This document shows positions 1 through 9,576 of a stretch of 49,945 nt of DNA, one piece after another. Each line of letters opens with the position of its first letter. Position 1 is the stretch's first letter. The stretch lies in contig NZ_RRYD01000021.1 in the NCBI RefSeq assembly GCF_004010095.1, positions 1 through 49,945 on the forward strand, read 5' to 3'. Made by a program: the position numbers and the translations under genes. The notes beneath the pieces were generated by a model that had not been told where the DNA came from, ran no database searches, and saw nothing but the letters and a program-made list of their open reading frames with translations. Source of the DNA: Lacticaseibacillus hulanensis (GTDB lineage Bacteria > Bacillota > Bacilli > Lactobacillales > Lactobacillaceae).

Positions 1-309
1 AATACTGGAATGAAGCCGCTTAGAGACAGATTCAATTTTATAATATTTCATCTGTCAACTTGACAGGGCCTAGTGCATTATGGCGGTTTTTTGAATCAAT
101 TACATTTACGTTTAAGCACTTCAATGGCCAAGACAAAATGAAGTCCCACATGTCTATAACACTACGTACCCTCTGGCTCCGCATCAGATTGAACTGAAGA
201 AGTTTACCTAGTTTCCGCAGTCAAAATTTTGCCACTTTGGGTTTACAACGTTTATTTAATCAATTCGATAGGCGTACTGTCAGCGTGAGCCATAACTAGC
301 CCATAAAAA
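1..309. other. Non-coding AT-rich stretch, no recognised feature
   Basis: No open frame with a ribosome binding site, RNA gene or clear terminator was recognised here. A TTGACA at 60-65 has no acceptable -10 at normal spacing, so I do not call a promoter. Confidence 0.4.
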
Positions 310-996
310 TCATTTATCAGTGTCTGAATTAGGAAAATGAACAACATTATCCTGTTTTCTGTGTTTTGTCTTACTGAATAAACTTTTCACGAAGTCTTCC
401 TGCTGTTTTACAGTTTCCTCCTGCGTTCTACGGTTATCCTCCAATAAATTATTATCCATGGAATACTCGAGGATTTTTTGGACAGAAGCAGTAGTTTTTT
501 CATAGGCAAACAGAATATATTGAATATGACGATTATTCATGGCCATAATTGCTTCGTCCTTAGAGGTCATGTTAACTAAGGCCTGAAACATCACACGCGG
601 CGTGAAGCTAGTAAATCCATCGTCCGTCATTATGACAAAATAATCATCATACATCTGTACTTTCCGAATTTCACTAAGATCTATTTTCAAAGTCTTTTTA
701 GTGTCTGACTGAATTTCTTTAAGGCGCAATTCCGGGACCGCAATTGATTCGGGATTAATTGGCGCGCGTGGATGTTTAGCTTTCTTAGTCACGCTTCGAA
801 CAATATCCTCCATATCAGCCTCAAACTCTTTTTTGTCAAGGTGCCGTCCAAGGTCTTCTTTCATATCGTCGACAAGCATCCAAAAAATTGAAATATAATC
901 TTCGTAGCTCAAAACCCCTGGTGTAGAGTCAATCCAGGTTGTTCCATCACTGGAATTCCCGGCTATGAACGCTTGGTGGTTAACTATTGGCTTCAT
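310..996 (-). CDS. Unknown protein, 228 aa
   Basis: I do not recognise a family. The start ATG at 996 is preceded by AGAGG at good spacing. The protein is soluble-looking, with no signal peptide or membrane segment. A central part (about residues 100-150) has alternating hydrophobic positions like a beta-rich fold. The last 50 residues are polar and charged, probably helical, with a basic KTKHRK patch. It lies 270 bp downstream of the HNH endonuclease gene on the same strand, at the edge of the DISARM-like locus, so an accessory defence role is possible but only from context. No phospholipase-D HxK motif is present, so it is not a hidden DrmC. Confidence 0.6.
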   Translation of the reverse strand: MKPIVNHQAFIAGNSSDGTTWIDSTPGVLSYEDYISIFWMLVDDMKEDLGRHLDKKEFEADMEDIVRSVTKKAKHPRAPINPESIAVPELRLKEIQSDTKKTLKIDLSEIRKVQMYDDYFVIMTDDGFTSFTPRVMFQALVNMTSKDEAIMAMNNRHIQYILFAYEKTTASVQKILEYSMDNNLLEDNRRTQEETVKQQEDFVKSLFSKTKHRKQDNVVHFPNSDTDK

Positions 997-1266
997 TGTA
1001 ACAACCTCTTTTCAGCAGAAATTAGATTATAGAACGTTTGTTCGCATACAATTGTATTCCACAAGCTTGTTTCAATCAAGTCACCAATATTTTATCTGAC
1101 AGCACTTCTACTAGTGGTGATAGAAAATTGGTAAACAGCCAAACCGGCCGTCATTAAACCAAAGTAAAGTAGCTAACCTCAATCTTACATTTTTCCAAAT
1201 CTACCGCAAAGTGTCTGTCACAGTAACCGTTTTATTGTCACTGAATACTATGACTACCAATTAATT

Positions 1267-2286
1267 TCAAAGCCTTTCATTAGTGTCAAATCGCTTCCTA
1301 TGAATACGAAGATAATGCTGAAACGGTTCAAGCCCAGGGTAGTGCTTGCCAGCAATTAGACCAGCTTGTTCCACCGTAGTACGGCTTAAAGATTTGGAAA
1401 CTATAAGGTCGCCAGTACTGCTAAAGGTTATTAACAGTCTGTCAAACAAACGATCATGAAGCGCACACAGGATTAGTCCGTTATGTGGGTCAACCTTCTC
1501 TCTGTCTTTACTGTCCACCCATCGCTTGATGTGACTGGCAATAAGTAGTCGCTCATCGGTTATTTGACAAATGAGACAGGACTTTTGAGTTTGCAGAAGC
1601 CCTCTTCGAAAAACAATTTGGGTCGTACGGGTCAAGACCGTTCTTGGTTCAACCATAGCGTGATCAGCATCCCAAATCTCAGGCATTTCGTCACAGATAT
1701 AGTCAGTCCACGACTGAGGAGCATGAGGGCTAGACTTCCATCTACCTTCTTTTAGGTCTGTAAGCCATGCTTTTGTCACGACGGTTTTTTGATCAATATA
1801 GAAATTCGCCCGAAAATTGTGGACACCGTCCTTTTCAGATTTTTCTAGTCCATTAACTAGCGGAAAACAGAGACCGACAAACTCAATTTCTCTTTTACTA
1901 GTAGATTTAAAAAACATAATCGGATAGACATCGACAGATTCCAAACGGTCGTCAGCAAAAATCTTGTCCAAATATTTGTTGCCTTTAGTGAACTTAACAT
2001 CGGTATTAGGGGTATCGTTATCTCCATCATACGTTAAAATGCCACCATTGATTGTGTCATTCCAAGAAGCAGGCTTTCTGACGTCTTGGCTAACGACTAG
2101 TGCGAGAAAAGCATGCCTTTTCGAATTGCCTTCAACTCTAAGCATACGGAACCCGCCTTGAACTGGTGAAGAGCAGTATGCATCCCTTGTCTTAAGGAGC
2201 GCGCTGAGCGTGTTAGGGCTCTTCTTGTCATTCTGATAAACTACATTTGGAACTAGGTCTGCTTTTTGCAGCTCTTTCTCATTCAT
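1267..2286 (-). CDS. HNH restriction-type endonuclease (HNH_2 family), 339 aa
   Basis: The C-terminal third carries the HNH_2 signature: a CLIC pair, then ASHIKRW, then DPHNGLILCALHDRLFD, followed by the usual strand after the metal site. These histidines and asparagine form the one-metal nuclease centre seen in type II and modification-dependent restriction enzymes. The N-terminal half (GGILTYDGD, then a KGNKYLDKIF stretch and a YPIMFF strand) looks like a DNA-recognition domain, possibly of the PUA/SRA-like class; that is inference. An in-frame ATG at 2298 exists, but GGGAG sits just before the ATG at 2286, which I prefer. The gene is divergent from the cytosine methyltransferase, so it could be that enzyme's restriction partner or an accessory nuclease of the DISARM locus. 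Confidence 0.8.
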   Translation of the reverse strand: MNEKELQKADLVPNVVYQNDKKSPNTLSALLKTRDAYCSSPVQGGFRMLRVEGNSKRHAFLALVVSQDVRKPASWNDTINGGILTYDGDNDTPNTDVKFTKGNKYLDKIFADDRLESVDVYPIMFFKSTSKREIEFVGLCFPLVNGLEKSEKDGVHNFRANFYIDQKTVVTKAWLTDLKEGRWKSSPHAPQSWTDYICDEMPEIWDADHAMVEPRTVLTRTTQIVFRRGLLQTQKSCLICQITDERLLIASHIKRWVDSKDREKVDPHNGLILCALHDRLFDRLLITFSSTGDLIVSKSLSRTTVEQAGLIAGKHYPGLEPFQHYLRIHRKRFDTNERL

Positions 2287-2314
2287 ACTGACTCCCATTT
2301 GTAAGCAACATTTT

Positions 2315-2332
2315 CCATAAATATATTTATGG
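2315..2332. promoter_or_regulatory. 18-bp perfect palindrome, candidate operator of the HNH gene
   Basis: CCATAAATATATTTATGG is an exact palindrome. It lies between a minus-strand TATAAT (2344-2349) and the HNH start at 2286, so it would overlap the beginning of that transcript. The position suits a repressor site controlling a nuclease gene. No controller-protein gene is visible nearby. Confidence 0.45.
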
Positions 2333-2764
2333 TCATAAAAGCATTATATTGTTAATAGTTGATTATGCATATAGTATATTAGGCTAATTTACCTCAATAG
2401 GAAATTGCGAGTGAAAAATCACTAAATTATATGTATGATTAAAAAGTCTAGTCGTTTAGACATATTTCAAGTTAAAGACGATCAAAACATTCTTAATCAT
2501 TTACTGTTAAAAGTCTTTATGTAATCAATTTAAAGTTATGCACTAAAATGAGTAATGATACAATTTAAGCGACCAATATTCATTGTCTCGTACTGTTTTC
2601 GATTGAAATAGAGTATAAAAAATTTCGTGTTAAAGCTAAATCAATTGACAATATGCTTAATAATGGTGAAAAATCATAAGCCACTCCACAAACCAGTATC
2701 AGCAGAAGGTTCCATCATTCGAAAAGCCTCATCAATCGTGGATGTAAGCTCTTCTAAAATTTGG

Positions 2765-2783
2765 TATAATTCCGTAGAGGTGA
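2765..2783 (+). promoter_or_regulatory. Extended -10 and ribosome site before drmMII
   Basis: TGGTATAAT ends at 2770 and AGAGGTGA at 2776-2783 sits five bases before the ATG at 2788. The ribosome site is convincing. The promoter is less so, because transcription would begin on or near the ribosome site. Confidence 0.4.
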
Positions 2784-2787
2784 GAAC

Positions 2788-4029
2788 ATGCTTAACATTA
2801 TTGATCTGTTTTCGGGTGCAGGAGGGCTTACAGAGGGATTTCGCTCGCCTGATTTTAATATAATCGCACACGTAGAAATGGATTCTGCTGCAAGTCAAAC
2901 GTTAGAGCTGCGGGATATTTACTATTATTTAAAAAAGTCTGGTAATATTAATCTTTATCTAGATTTCATGCATAATAATCTTTCCTTCACCGAATTAAAA
3001 AAATCTGTTCAATCTGAGCTCACCTCGTCTGTAATCAACGAAGCAATCGGTGCTATCACGCTTCCAGAAATAATGTCACAAATTGATCAGAAGCTGGCTG
3101 GGCGTAAAGTTCATGGAGTAATTGGCGGACCACCATGCCAAGCGTATTCAACTGTTGGCAGAAAACGTAATGAGTCAAAAAAAGCCACTGACGAGCGTAT
3201 CTATCTTTACAAGTATTACATCAATTTTCTGGAAAAATATCAGCCTGATTTTTTCCTATTTGAAAACGTCAGGGGGCTTCTCTCGTTTAAGGACATCAAC
3301 AATGAATTATTGTTTAACAAAATCCTTAATGATTTTCAGTCAATGACACCTTCATACATCGTTAAGTGGAAACTATTGAACGCCTCTGACTATGGCGTTC
3401 CTCAGTCCCGGCGGCGCCTATTCCTCTTTGGTTACCGTGAAGGACTAAAATCGATTGAACTATTTGAACACTTACAAACGCAACAAGCTCCAAGCATTCG
3501 TGAGTTGTTTCGGGATTTACCAACCATAGCGGCTGGCGAAACCGCGAATTACTATAACACACAATCACCTAGCGAATACGTTAAACAATACCTACGCTCA
3601 GAAAATGTCCCTTTGACGTGGAACGTTTCACGTCCAAATAACCCAAGAGATCTTGAAATTTATAAAATTGCAGCAAAACTCAGACAAAAAGGGAAAATAC
3701 TGAGTTATCCTGATCTTCCAGTTAGTTTAAGAACACAACATCCAGAGGGCTTTACGGACCGGTTTAAGGCCATTCCATTCGACGGTATCAGTCAAACTGT
3801 GGTTGCTCATATTGCAAAAGATGGTCACTATTATATTCATCCCGATGCGCGCCAAAATCGTTCAATTACAGTTCGAGAAGCAGCTAGAATTCAAACGTTC
3901 CCTGACGATTTTGTATTTATGCGTTCGCGCACAGATGCGTTTAAACAGATAGGTAACGCGGTCCCGCCACATTTAGCAAAACAGTTTGGCCAAATTATTG
4001 CACAACAAAAAAAGAAGTTCATCGACTGA
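2788..4029 (+). CDS. drmMII: C5-cytosine DNA methyltransferase, DISARM DrmMII-like, 413 aa
   Basis: This enzyme transfers a methyl group from S-adenosylmethionine to C5 of cytosine in DNA. All key motifs are present in order: DLFSGAGGL near residue 7 (motif I), GGPPCQ with catalytic Cys near 117 (motif IV), FENVRG near 158 (motif VI), QSRRRLFLFG near 206 (motif VIII) and GNAVPP near 388 (motif X). The start is fixed by AGAGGTGA and by the usual distance of motif I from the N-terminus. It converges on drmB with a shared terminator. Class 2 DISARM uses such a methyltransferase to mark self DNA, which fits the adjacent drmE-drmA-drmB operon. It could alternatively pair with the divergent HNH nuclease as a type II system. 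Confidence 0.9.
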   Translation: MLNIIDLFSGAGGLTEGFRSPDFNIIAHVEMDSAASQTLELRDIYYYLKKSGNINLYLDFMHNNLSFTELKKSVQSELTSSVINEAIGAITLPEIMSQIDQKLAGRKVHGVIGGPPCQAYSTVGRKRNESKKATDERIYLYKYYINFLEKYQPDFFLFENVRGLLSFKDINNELLFNKILNDFQSMTPSYIVKWKLLNASDYGVPQSRRRLFLFGYREGLKSIELFEHLQTQQAPSIRELFRDLPTIAAGETANYYNTQSPSEYVKQYLRSENVPLTWNVSRPNNPRDLEIYKIAAKLRQKGKILSYPDLPVSLRTQHPEGFTDRFKAIPFDGISQTVVAHIAKDGHYYIHPDARQNRSITVREAARIQTFPDDFVFMRSRTDAFKQIGNAVPPHLAKQFGQIIAQQKKKFID

Positions 4030-4060
4030 CATGAATCATGACAGTCTGAACTTCTTTTTC
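4008..4060. terminator. Bidirectional terminator between drmMII and drmB
   Basis: The arms AAAAAGAAGTTCA...GACTG and CAGTC..TGAACTTCTTTTT pair around a short loop. There is a T-run on the plus side and an A-run (T-run on the minus strand) on the other, so it serves both convergent genes. The left arm overlaps the 3' end of the methyltransferase gene. Confidence 0.85.
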
Positions 4061-4067
4061 ATTTGTC

Positions 4068-6056
4068 TTAAAGTGTTTCGGAAAAAAAGCCATATTCTGG
4101 ATGTTCCAAGGTTCCAATAAGTACACCACGATCAAGGAACAAGTTCATACGCTCACAGCTAGTTTCTGAAACCAGTGCACATGCATGGCAAGCGGCTAAG
4201 TTCAGCGAATTTCTACCCTGACCATTGCTTTCAATACACGTAGGATCAAAACTACACCAGCGTGCTTTTTCAATCGCGCCTTTAAGCATCTCAAAAAAAT
4301 TTGAAGGTAAGCCTTGCCGCACTAAACCGCCCAGTGTTCCTTCAGAGTCTGAGCTTGATGTATAGATCAAAAACCCACACATCTGTTCATCGTCATTACC
4401 ATCTGAATAGTAAATTCGTTCTTGCAATGCAGATGAGGAATAGCCGCTTGCAAAACTGAGCTCTCGAATTACCAAATGGCTCAAAGTGTGAATCAGATAG
4501 TAGGCTGGGTCGATATACTCTTGCTCATAATCTGATGACACCTTGCTAATCTTACGAATAATCCTATTTTCGAAATTAGTTTTTTTGATTCTTTTTCGCC
4601 ATTCGGAAATATTGTGTTTGTCTAAAGAAACAAAAATTCCTTCGCCTCGATTTCGAAGGCCAACATAACGCCCGTCTGTACGCTTCAAAGACACTTCTTT
4701 GATTGCTGCTTTTTGACCCTTACCTTCTTCGGACCGTTCTGAACCTTCTTGATCAATCATCCACTGTGACTCAATCGGCCGAATCCTACTAAAACTTTTT
4801 AGAATACTAACGACTTCAAGCTGATTAACTAACGTAATCCTATCAAATAACGCGGCTGTTTTGATGTTATTGGGGAATTCATCAGTACCAATTGAGCGCA
4901 TATCAAATCGATCCGTGTCTTCACGGTATTCCTTCTCCCCCATCAACACAGCATACTCCTCACGTCGATAATCAGTTTCGCTAATACTTTCTCCGCTATC
5001 ATGAAATCCTTGATAGTCCACTATTCTGCTTCGTATTGCTTCAAGATGTTCCTCGCTCTCATCGGAACCGTATATGTTTGAGGAAATCTTTAATAACGCC
5101 GAACGGGACCATGGTTCATAAAGTGCCTTTCTACGAGCAGAAACATCACTATACTGAGATAAGGCATTTTCCAACTCAAGGAATCCAGCCGTCGATTGAA
5201 TTTGTTCAAGCGTGGCATTTTCCTTCAACGGTATATTTACCGATTTTTCGACATTTGGAAAGTATAAGCTGTTTGAATTACGCATCATCGGTTTAATTAA
5301 AGCATTACAGGAGTGACTGATATTTTTTTGCTCCCAGCCAAATTGTCCACGGCACGTAACCCCAATCTTTTTTAGAGTATCGCCCGCAAAATCGCTAAAA
5401 ATGCCTCGTAAAGAACGACTCTTTCCGCAACAACAACTAACCCACATATCTCCAATCGTACCAGATCCGCCAATGTTTTTAAGCATAAGCACATGCTTTG
5501 TCACATCTTTTTTGACACTCCCAGAGGAGTGTGCCCATTCATACCACGGAAAATCCTGGACGTGACCATTAGCACAAGCACAAACGATTCTTACTGGTAT
5601 TAAATCGATGTGTACTCTTTTACTAGTTTTTTCATTAAGCCACAAATGAAATGGTTCTCGTTCGAACTGCTGGTGTAATCGGTCGCTTGTGTTCGTCCCT
5701 GGTAGCAGACGTTCCCAAGACCAAATCGACCTCAGCTCACGTGTCTTTGGAGAAAAATACCATGATGGAAATGTTTTAACTGAAACAGTATCCTGCTGTG
5801 TCCCTGCAGGAGGTTCTATAAAACCCTCTGCATGCATCGCTTGTTGTAACCGATTGTCATAAAAAGAATTTGCGTCAACTGTCTCAGCGTCCCAAAAATC
5901 TGAGTCGGCAACCATTACGGAGCGATTTTTAATATCCGTTAGCGCACCGGTACCAAAAGGAGTAATGAGTTGTGAACGGCGAATTTGATTTTCTTCGCTA
6001 CGTACATAGCGTCCTTCCCGGTGAAATTTACCATTTCGCCTATTATTTTGAATCAT
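4068..6056 (-). CDS. drmB: DISARM DrmB-like protein (DUF1998), 662 aa
   Basis: The C-terminal part matches the DUF1998 pattern: ACHACALVSETSCERMN followed by FLDRGVLIG, within the last 45 residues. Other cysteine-rich stretches (VCACANGHVQDFPW, then CCCGKSRSLRG) suggest zinc binding. In characterised DISARM systems DrmB forms a complex with the helicase DrmA, stimulates it and contributes to restriction of incoming DNA. An ATG at 6065 exists, but AAAGGG fits better with the ATG at 6056. The gene overlaps the end of drmA by 14 bp, indicating translational coupling. Assignment rests on the C-terminal signature and the partner genes. Confidence 0.85.
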   Translation of the reverse strand: MIQNNRRNGKFHREGRYVRSEENQIRRSQLITPFGTGALTDIKNRSVMVADSDFWDAETVDANSFYDNRLQQAMHAEGFIEPPAGTQQDTVSVKTFPSWYFSPKTRELRSIWSWERLLPGTNTSDRLHQQFEREPFHLWLNEKTSKRVHIDLIPVRIVCACANGHVQDFPWYEWAHSSGSVKKDVTKHVLMLKNIGGSGTIGDMWVSCCCGKSRSLRGIFSDFAGDTLKKIGVTCRGQFGWEQKNISHSCNALIKPMMRNSNSLYFPNVEKSVNIPLKENATLEQIQSTAGFLELENALSQYSDVSARRKALYEPWSRSALLKISSNIYGSDESEEHLEAIRSRIVDYQGFHDSGESISETDYRREEYAVLMGEKEYREDTDRFDMRSIGTDEFPNNIKTAALFDRITLVNQLEVVSILKSFSRIRPIESQWMIDQEGSERSEEGKGQKAAIKEVSLKRTDGRYVGLRNRGEGIFVSLDKHNISEWRKRIKKTNFENRIIRKISKVSSDYEQEYIDPAYYLIHTLSHLVIRELSFASGYSSSALQERIYYSDGNDDEQMCGFLIYTSSSDSEGTLGGLVRQGLPSNFFEMLKGAIEKARWCSFDPTCIESNGQGRNSLNLAACHACALVSETSCERMNLFLDRGVLIGTLEHPEYGFFSETL

Positions 6057-9000
6057 CGCCAACATTCCCTTTCACTTGTAAATTGGTCACATCTTCAATA
6101 TCTCTCATTGTATTCATAACCGGAGTCTCTCCATCTGTAATTGTATTATCGTACGGAACCAACAGATATTGAGTATTTGGTTCCGCTCTACGACGACGGT
6201 AATAGAACAGCTTATCGACACCGAGTTCGCGGACATCATTTGCCTGCTCAGTCCATTGACTAATAAATTCATTGAGCAAGTATCGAGCCCTCGTTGCATA
6301 CAAATGATTCGGATCATTCAAACGGATTCTTGCGAGCATCACTTCCGATACCTTGTTAACCTCATCCAAATGGTCAAGTATCTTCACAGCTCCGTCGTCA
6401 CCTTCCATATCAGGCACGGTATATCGCAACATCGTCACTAACGCTGCTGCAAGAGCTTTTTTCAAAGCTGGTTGCGAAAATGGTGTCACACTGCTTGGCT
6501 CAACATAACGATACATTGACTGATGATACCCCGTGAATGACTCGTAGTGTGATCGATCGCGACTACGAACTGAGTTGTACAACGTAAATACTACACCAAG
6601 CGTATTTCTACCCACGCGACTGGTTGCTTGAATATACTCTGACGTCAGTTTGGGCTGACCCACCACCAACATCGTATTTAACCGAGCAATGTCAATCCCA
6701 ACTGACAACATATTTGTAGCAATGACTGTATCAACGACCCGATTTTTATCCTCATAAGTTATTGATAGCTCATCGAGCGTCTGTGAAATCTTATTACTTG
6801 AAATTCTTGAAGTCAGTTCAACATTATTTGAAATCCAGCGAATAGACCGTCCCCTCCGTCGGGCAATCCGTCGAATTTCGTCTTGAACATCATCAACTAT
6901 TAAAGAAGACGCCTTACCGAGTTCACGAATGCTATTAAAATATCCCACACACGTCCAAAACAATTCTTTTTCAGCATCCGGAATATCAAGATAAGCAATT
7001 GTCGACAACATTGACGCAAACACTCGAACCTCAGTTGTTACTTGTGATTTTCCTGAGCCCATAATTCCCACATATCGTCTACCAAGGTTAGGCTCATTAG
7101 CCTCACGGACATCTGGAGTTACAAAAAACGAATCGTCTGCCAGTAGTCCATCCGGAGGAAATTGAATGACGCCTCGTCCATACAGATTGCTTATCTGGTC
7201 TCTGGAATTTCTAATAGTAGCTGTTGATGCCAGATACTTAGGCTGAATTCCTTCACTTGCCATGACATAATCAAATCCTGCCTCATATAAGCCAACAATA
7301 CTCCCTAGTGGTCCTGAAATAAGGTGTAACTCATCTTGTATCACAAGCTGGGGTGTGTAGGTTTTCAAGCCATCATCACTTATAGCATGAAAGAATGCAC
7401 CTGTTTTGTCATTAATTGGCACCTGTGCAAATTTATCAACGGTCCCAAACAACAATGTAGGCTGCTCAGCATAAATTGTCGTATCTACAACGTATACGGG
7501 CAGGGATTGCTTAAACTCACAATCTGGGTTTAAGCAGCACATATCATAATGCAATCTTGCATTTACTGACGGATAATAGCCCCACTTCGTAGAATTTTCC
7601 CTATCATTATCTGCTGGCACTAAGCTATCTTCCTTGTGACACCACGGACATCTAAGTACCTGAAAAACATTTGGGCCGTGTTCAGTTCTCATTTTAGAAA
7701 ATTTATCTTTAACATCATTAACATCATTTGGAGTTGAATCTTTACCCACCCACAGGCCAATTGATATCGGATGAGTTCCTAATCTAATACCTTGTGTGTG
7801 TGTCCGCATATATTCAAGAGCACATATAAGAGCACATGCCCGATCAAATTGTTGTGCAGTTAGTAACCGCAACGTGTAACGCATAATTACGTTGACACCG
7901 AACGCCTCAGAATCATTTAATCTTTGGTATAACACCGAAACGGCAATCGCAAATAAATATGCTTCAGTCTTACCACCACCTGTTGCCACCCAAATCAAAT
8001 CAAGATCCGAACGATTAGGATCAGTTGGATTCACAATGGATGTCAGCGTCGTAAGAATAAAGGCAAGTTGAAAAGGCCGCCACAAAAATCGGCTTTTATT
8101 ATCCTGGATTGATTGATAATTGCGGTTTTGATAGCATTGAGTTTTTTCTGTGCGGTCCTGAATTCGCTGAAGTAAAATCGCTTCATTTGCTAAATCAAAG
8201 GCCTTCAGCAAAAGCGGATTATCTTCCATTTCCTCGATGGCATTTTCCATCCGTGATGCACAAGCCCTACATTTTGTCAGATTATCCTTTGCGAAGTCTT
8301 CAAATCTGCGTTTTCTATGGGTGTATAGTTTTGCCTCTATTTCTCTTTCATCAATCCATTTCCGATATTTTGTGACAAACATCCTTAATCTCGTTAGTTG
8401 ATCACTTTTTGCTACCTCTTTAAGGTATGAGTCCGGACGCAGTATATCATCATCGATACCATCTATGGTAAATTTCATTGGCGTAAGATCAAAGCAAGGC
8501 ACATAACTAGTCCGGATTACTGCTGGCCCTTCGTCTGAATCGACGATATTTAAGGGTTCCCAAGTGGCTGAAACGCCATGCCCAAAGGCATAGGTTTTGC
8601 GGTTTTGATAAGCAAACAGGAGCTTTGCATCCTCTTCTTGAAGGTTATCAATATCAGGTAAGCTGACATCCTCAGACGCAATAAATCTAAACTGTCTATT
8701 TGCTTCCACACTCAACTCACACTGGTAATACTCATGATTCGAATTATTTTGTAACACGATGGTCGGCGCAATCACACCGGAAAGATTAGGCCGAATGACC
8801 TTGGCGAATAACCTTAATCCAGTAGGTTCCCCATCAAACAATACTTCAACATGGCTTGTGGACTTTGTTAAATCAACTATTACTGTTGTCGAAATAGGAA
8901 AACGTTGAAAACAAGCATGTGTCTTGTTTTCAGACTTATTTTCGACACGATTGATTTCTCGAAGATGTGACAGATAAAAATAAACTGGATCAGCTTCGAA

Positions 9001-9576
9001 ATCGGGACGTTGACCTAGCTTTTTTTCAGTATTTTTTAGGAAACGGTCTAAACCTTCCTCTAGTTCTGATGGTGACGTTTCAAATCGCTTTTTATAAGAA
9101 AAATTATTATTTTCCTCGTCTATCTCAACGACGTCAGACAATCCGTTCGCATGAATCCTCTCTTTGAATGCTGACATCAGATTGTCAGGTAAATCAATTT
9201 TGGGATTGATAATCCTTTCGTACTTTGCTGCTTTAACTATCACTCGTATTTGGTTAACCTCATTGCAGTAGAACGACAAACCAATAGATGTAGGATTAAA
9301 CCCGTTGTCCACCACTATTGGATCTGATTCGGGATCAAAATCATCCTGGCCGCTGCCTATATCGGTTTGATTATCATTTTGAGCGTCGGACTTATCTCTA
9401 TTGTGAAATAAAATCCCCGTTACATAACGAGTACGCGGAGGCTCACTAATAACTTCATGTTCAGCATCTCTTGAAATCATTTCAGACCCAGGACCAATAA
9501 TTTCTTGAAGCACACCATCTAAATACTTATTACGAACAATAGATTGTCTAGTACGTGAAACTTTTGAACTCATCAT
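6043..9576 (-). CDS. drmA: DISARM DrmA-like SF2 helicase, 1177 aa
   Basis: This is a large superfamily 2 helicase. ATGGGKTEA near residue 532 is the Walker A loop. QDELHLISG near 748 is the DExH box. TDxx-type motif VI appears as IQATSRVGR near 987, preceded by VGIDI. A CPWC...CCLNPDC cysteine set between Walker A and the DExH box looks like a zinc insertion. The 500-residue N-terminal region before the motor is typical of DrmA. DrmA with DrmB is the core of DISARM and engages foreign DNA. The ATG overlaps the drmE stop by four bases (ATGA), so the two are translationally coupled. The length is close to other DrmA proteins. Confidence 0.9.
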   Translation of the reverse strand: MMSSKVSRTRQSIVRNKYLDGVLQEIIGPGSEMISRDAEHEVISEPPRTRYVTGILFHNRDKSDAQNDNQTDIGSGQDDFDPESDPIVVDNGFNPTSIGLSFYCNEVNQIRVIVKAAKYERIINPKIDLPDNLMSAFKERIHANGLSDVVEIDEENNNFSYKKRFETSPSELEEGLDRFLKNTEKKLGQRPDFEADPVYFYLSHLREINRVENKSENKTHACFQRFPISTTVIVDLTKSTSHVEVLFDGEPTGLRLFAKVIRPNLSGVIAPTIVLQNNSNHEYYQCELSVEANRQFRFIASEDVSLPDIDNLQEEDAKLLFAYQNRKTYAFGHGVSATWEPLNIVDSDEGPAVIRTSYVPCFDLTPMKFTIDGIDDDILRPDSYLKEVAKSDQLTRLRMFVTKYRKWIDEREIEAKLYTHRKRRFEDFAKDNLTKCRACASRMENAIEEMEDNPLLLKAFDLANEAILLQRIQDRTEKTQCYQNRNYQSIQDNKSRFLWRPFQLAFILTTLTSIVNPTDPNRSDLDLIWVATGGGKTEAYLFAIAVSVLYQRLNDSEAFGVNVIMRYTLRLLTAQQFDRACALICALEYMRTHTQGIRLGTHPISIGLWVGKDSTPNDVNDVKDKFSKMRTEHGPNVFQVLRCPWCHKEDSLVPADNDRENSTKWGYYPSVNARLHYDMCCLNPDCEFKQSLPVYVVDTTIYAEQPTLLFGTVDKFAQVPINDKTGAFFHAISDDGLKTYTPQLVIQDELHLISGPLGSIVGLYEAGFDYVMASEGIQPKYLASTATIRNSRDQISNLYGRGVIQFPPDGLLADDSFFVTPDVREANEPNLGRRYVGIMGSGKSQVTTEVRVFASMLSTIAYLDIPDAEKELFWTCVGYFNSIRELGKASSLIVDDVQDEIRRIARRRGRSIRWISNNVELTSRISSNKISQTLDELSITYEDKNRVVDTVIATNMLSVGIDIARLNTMLVVGQPKLTSEYIQATSRVGRNTLGVVFTLYNSVRSRDRSHYESFTGYHQSMYRYVEPSSVTPFSQPALKKALAAALVTMLRYTVPDMEGDDGAVKILDHLDEVNKVSEVMLARIRLNDPNHLYATRARYLLNEFISQWTEQANDVRELGVDKLFYYRRRRAEPNTQYLLVPYDNTITDGETPVMNTMRDIEDVTNLQVKGNVGDDSK

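Larger units (their letters stand above)
2287..2787. other. Divergent regulatory region between HNH gene and cytosine methyltransferase
   Basis: This 500 bp region is very AT-rich and without a supported gene. It contains a minus-strand TATAAT (2344-2349) with an 18-bp perfect palindrome just downstream (2315-2332), and a plus-strand extended -10 (TGGTATAAT, -10 at 2765-2770) close to the methyltransferase start. The open frames overlapping 2627-2898 lack ribosome sites and homology and look spurious. Confidence 0.5.

Noticed and set aside
310-996. Hidden DrmC (phospholipase-D) candidate
   Set aside because: No HxK(x)4D motif is present anywhere in the product.
2627-2898. Small frames on both strands before drmMII
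   Set aside because: No ribosome site; they overlap the promoter and the start of the methyltransferase.
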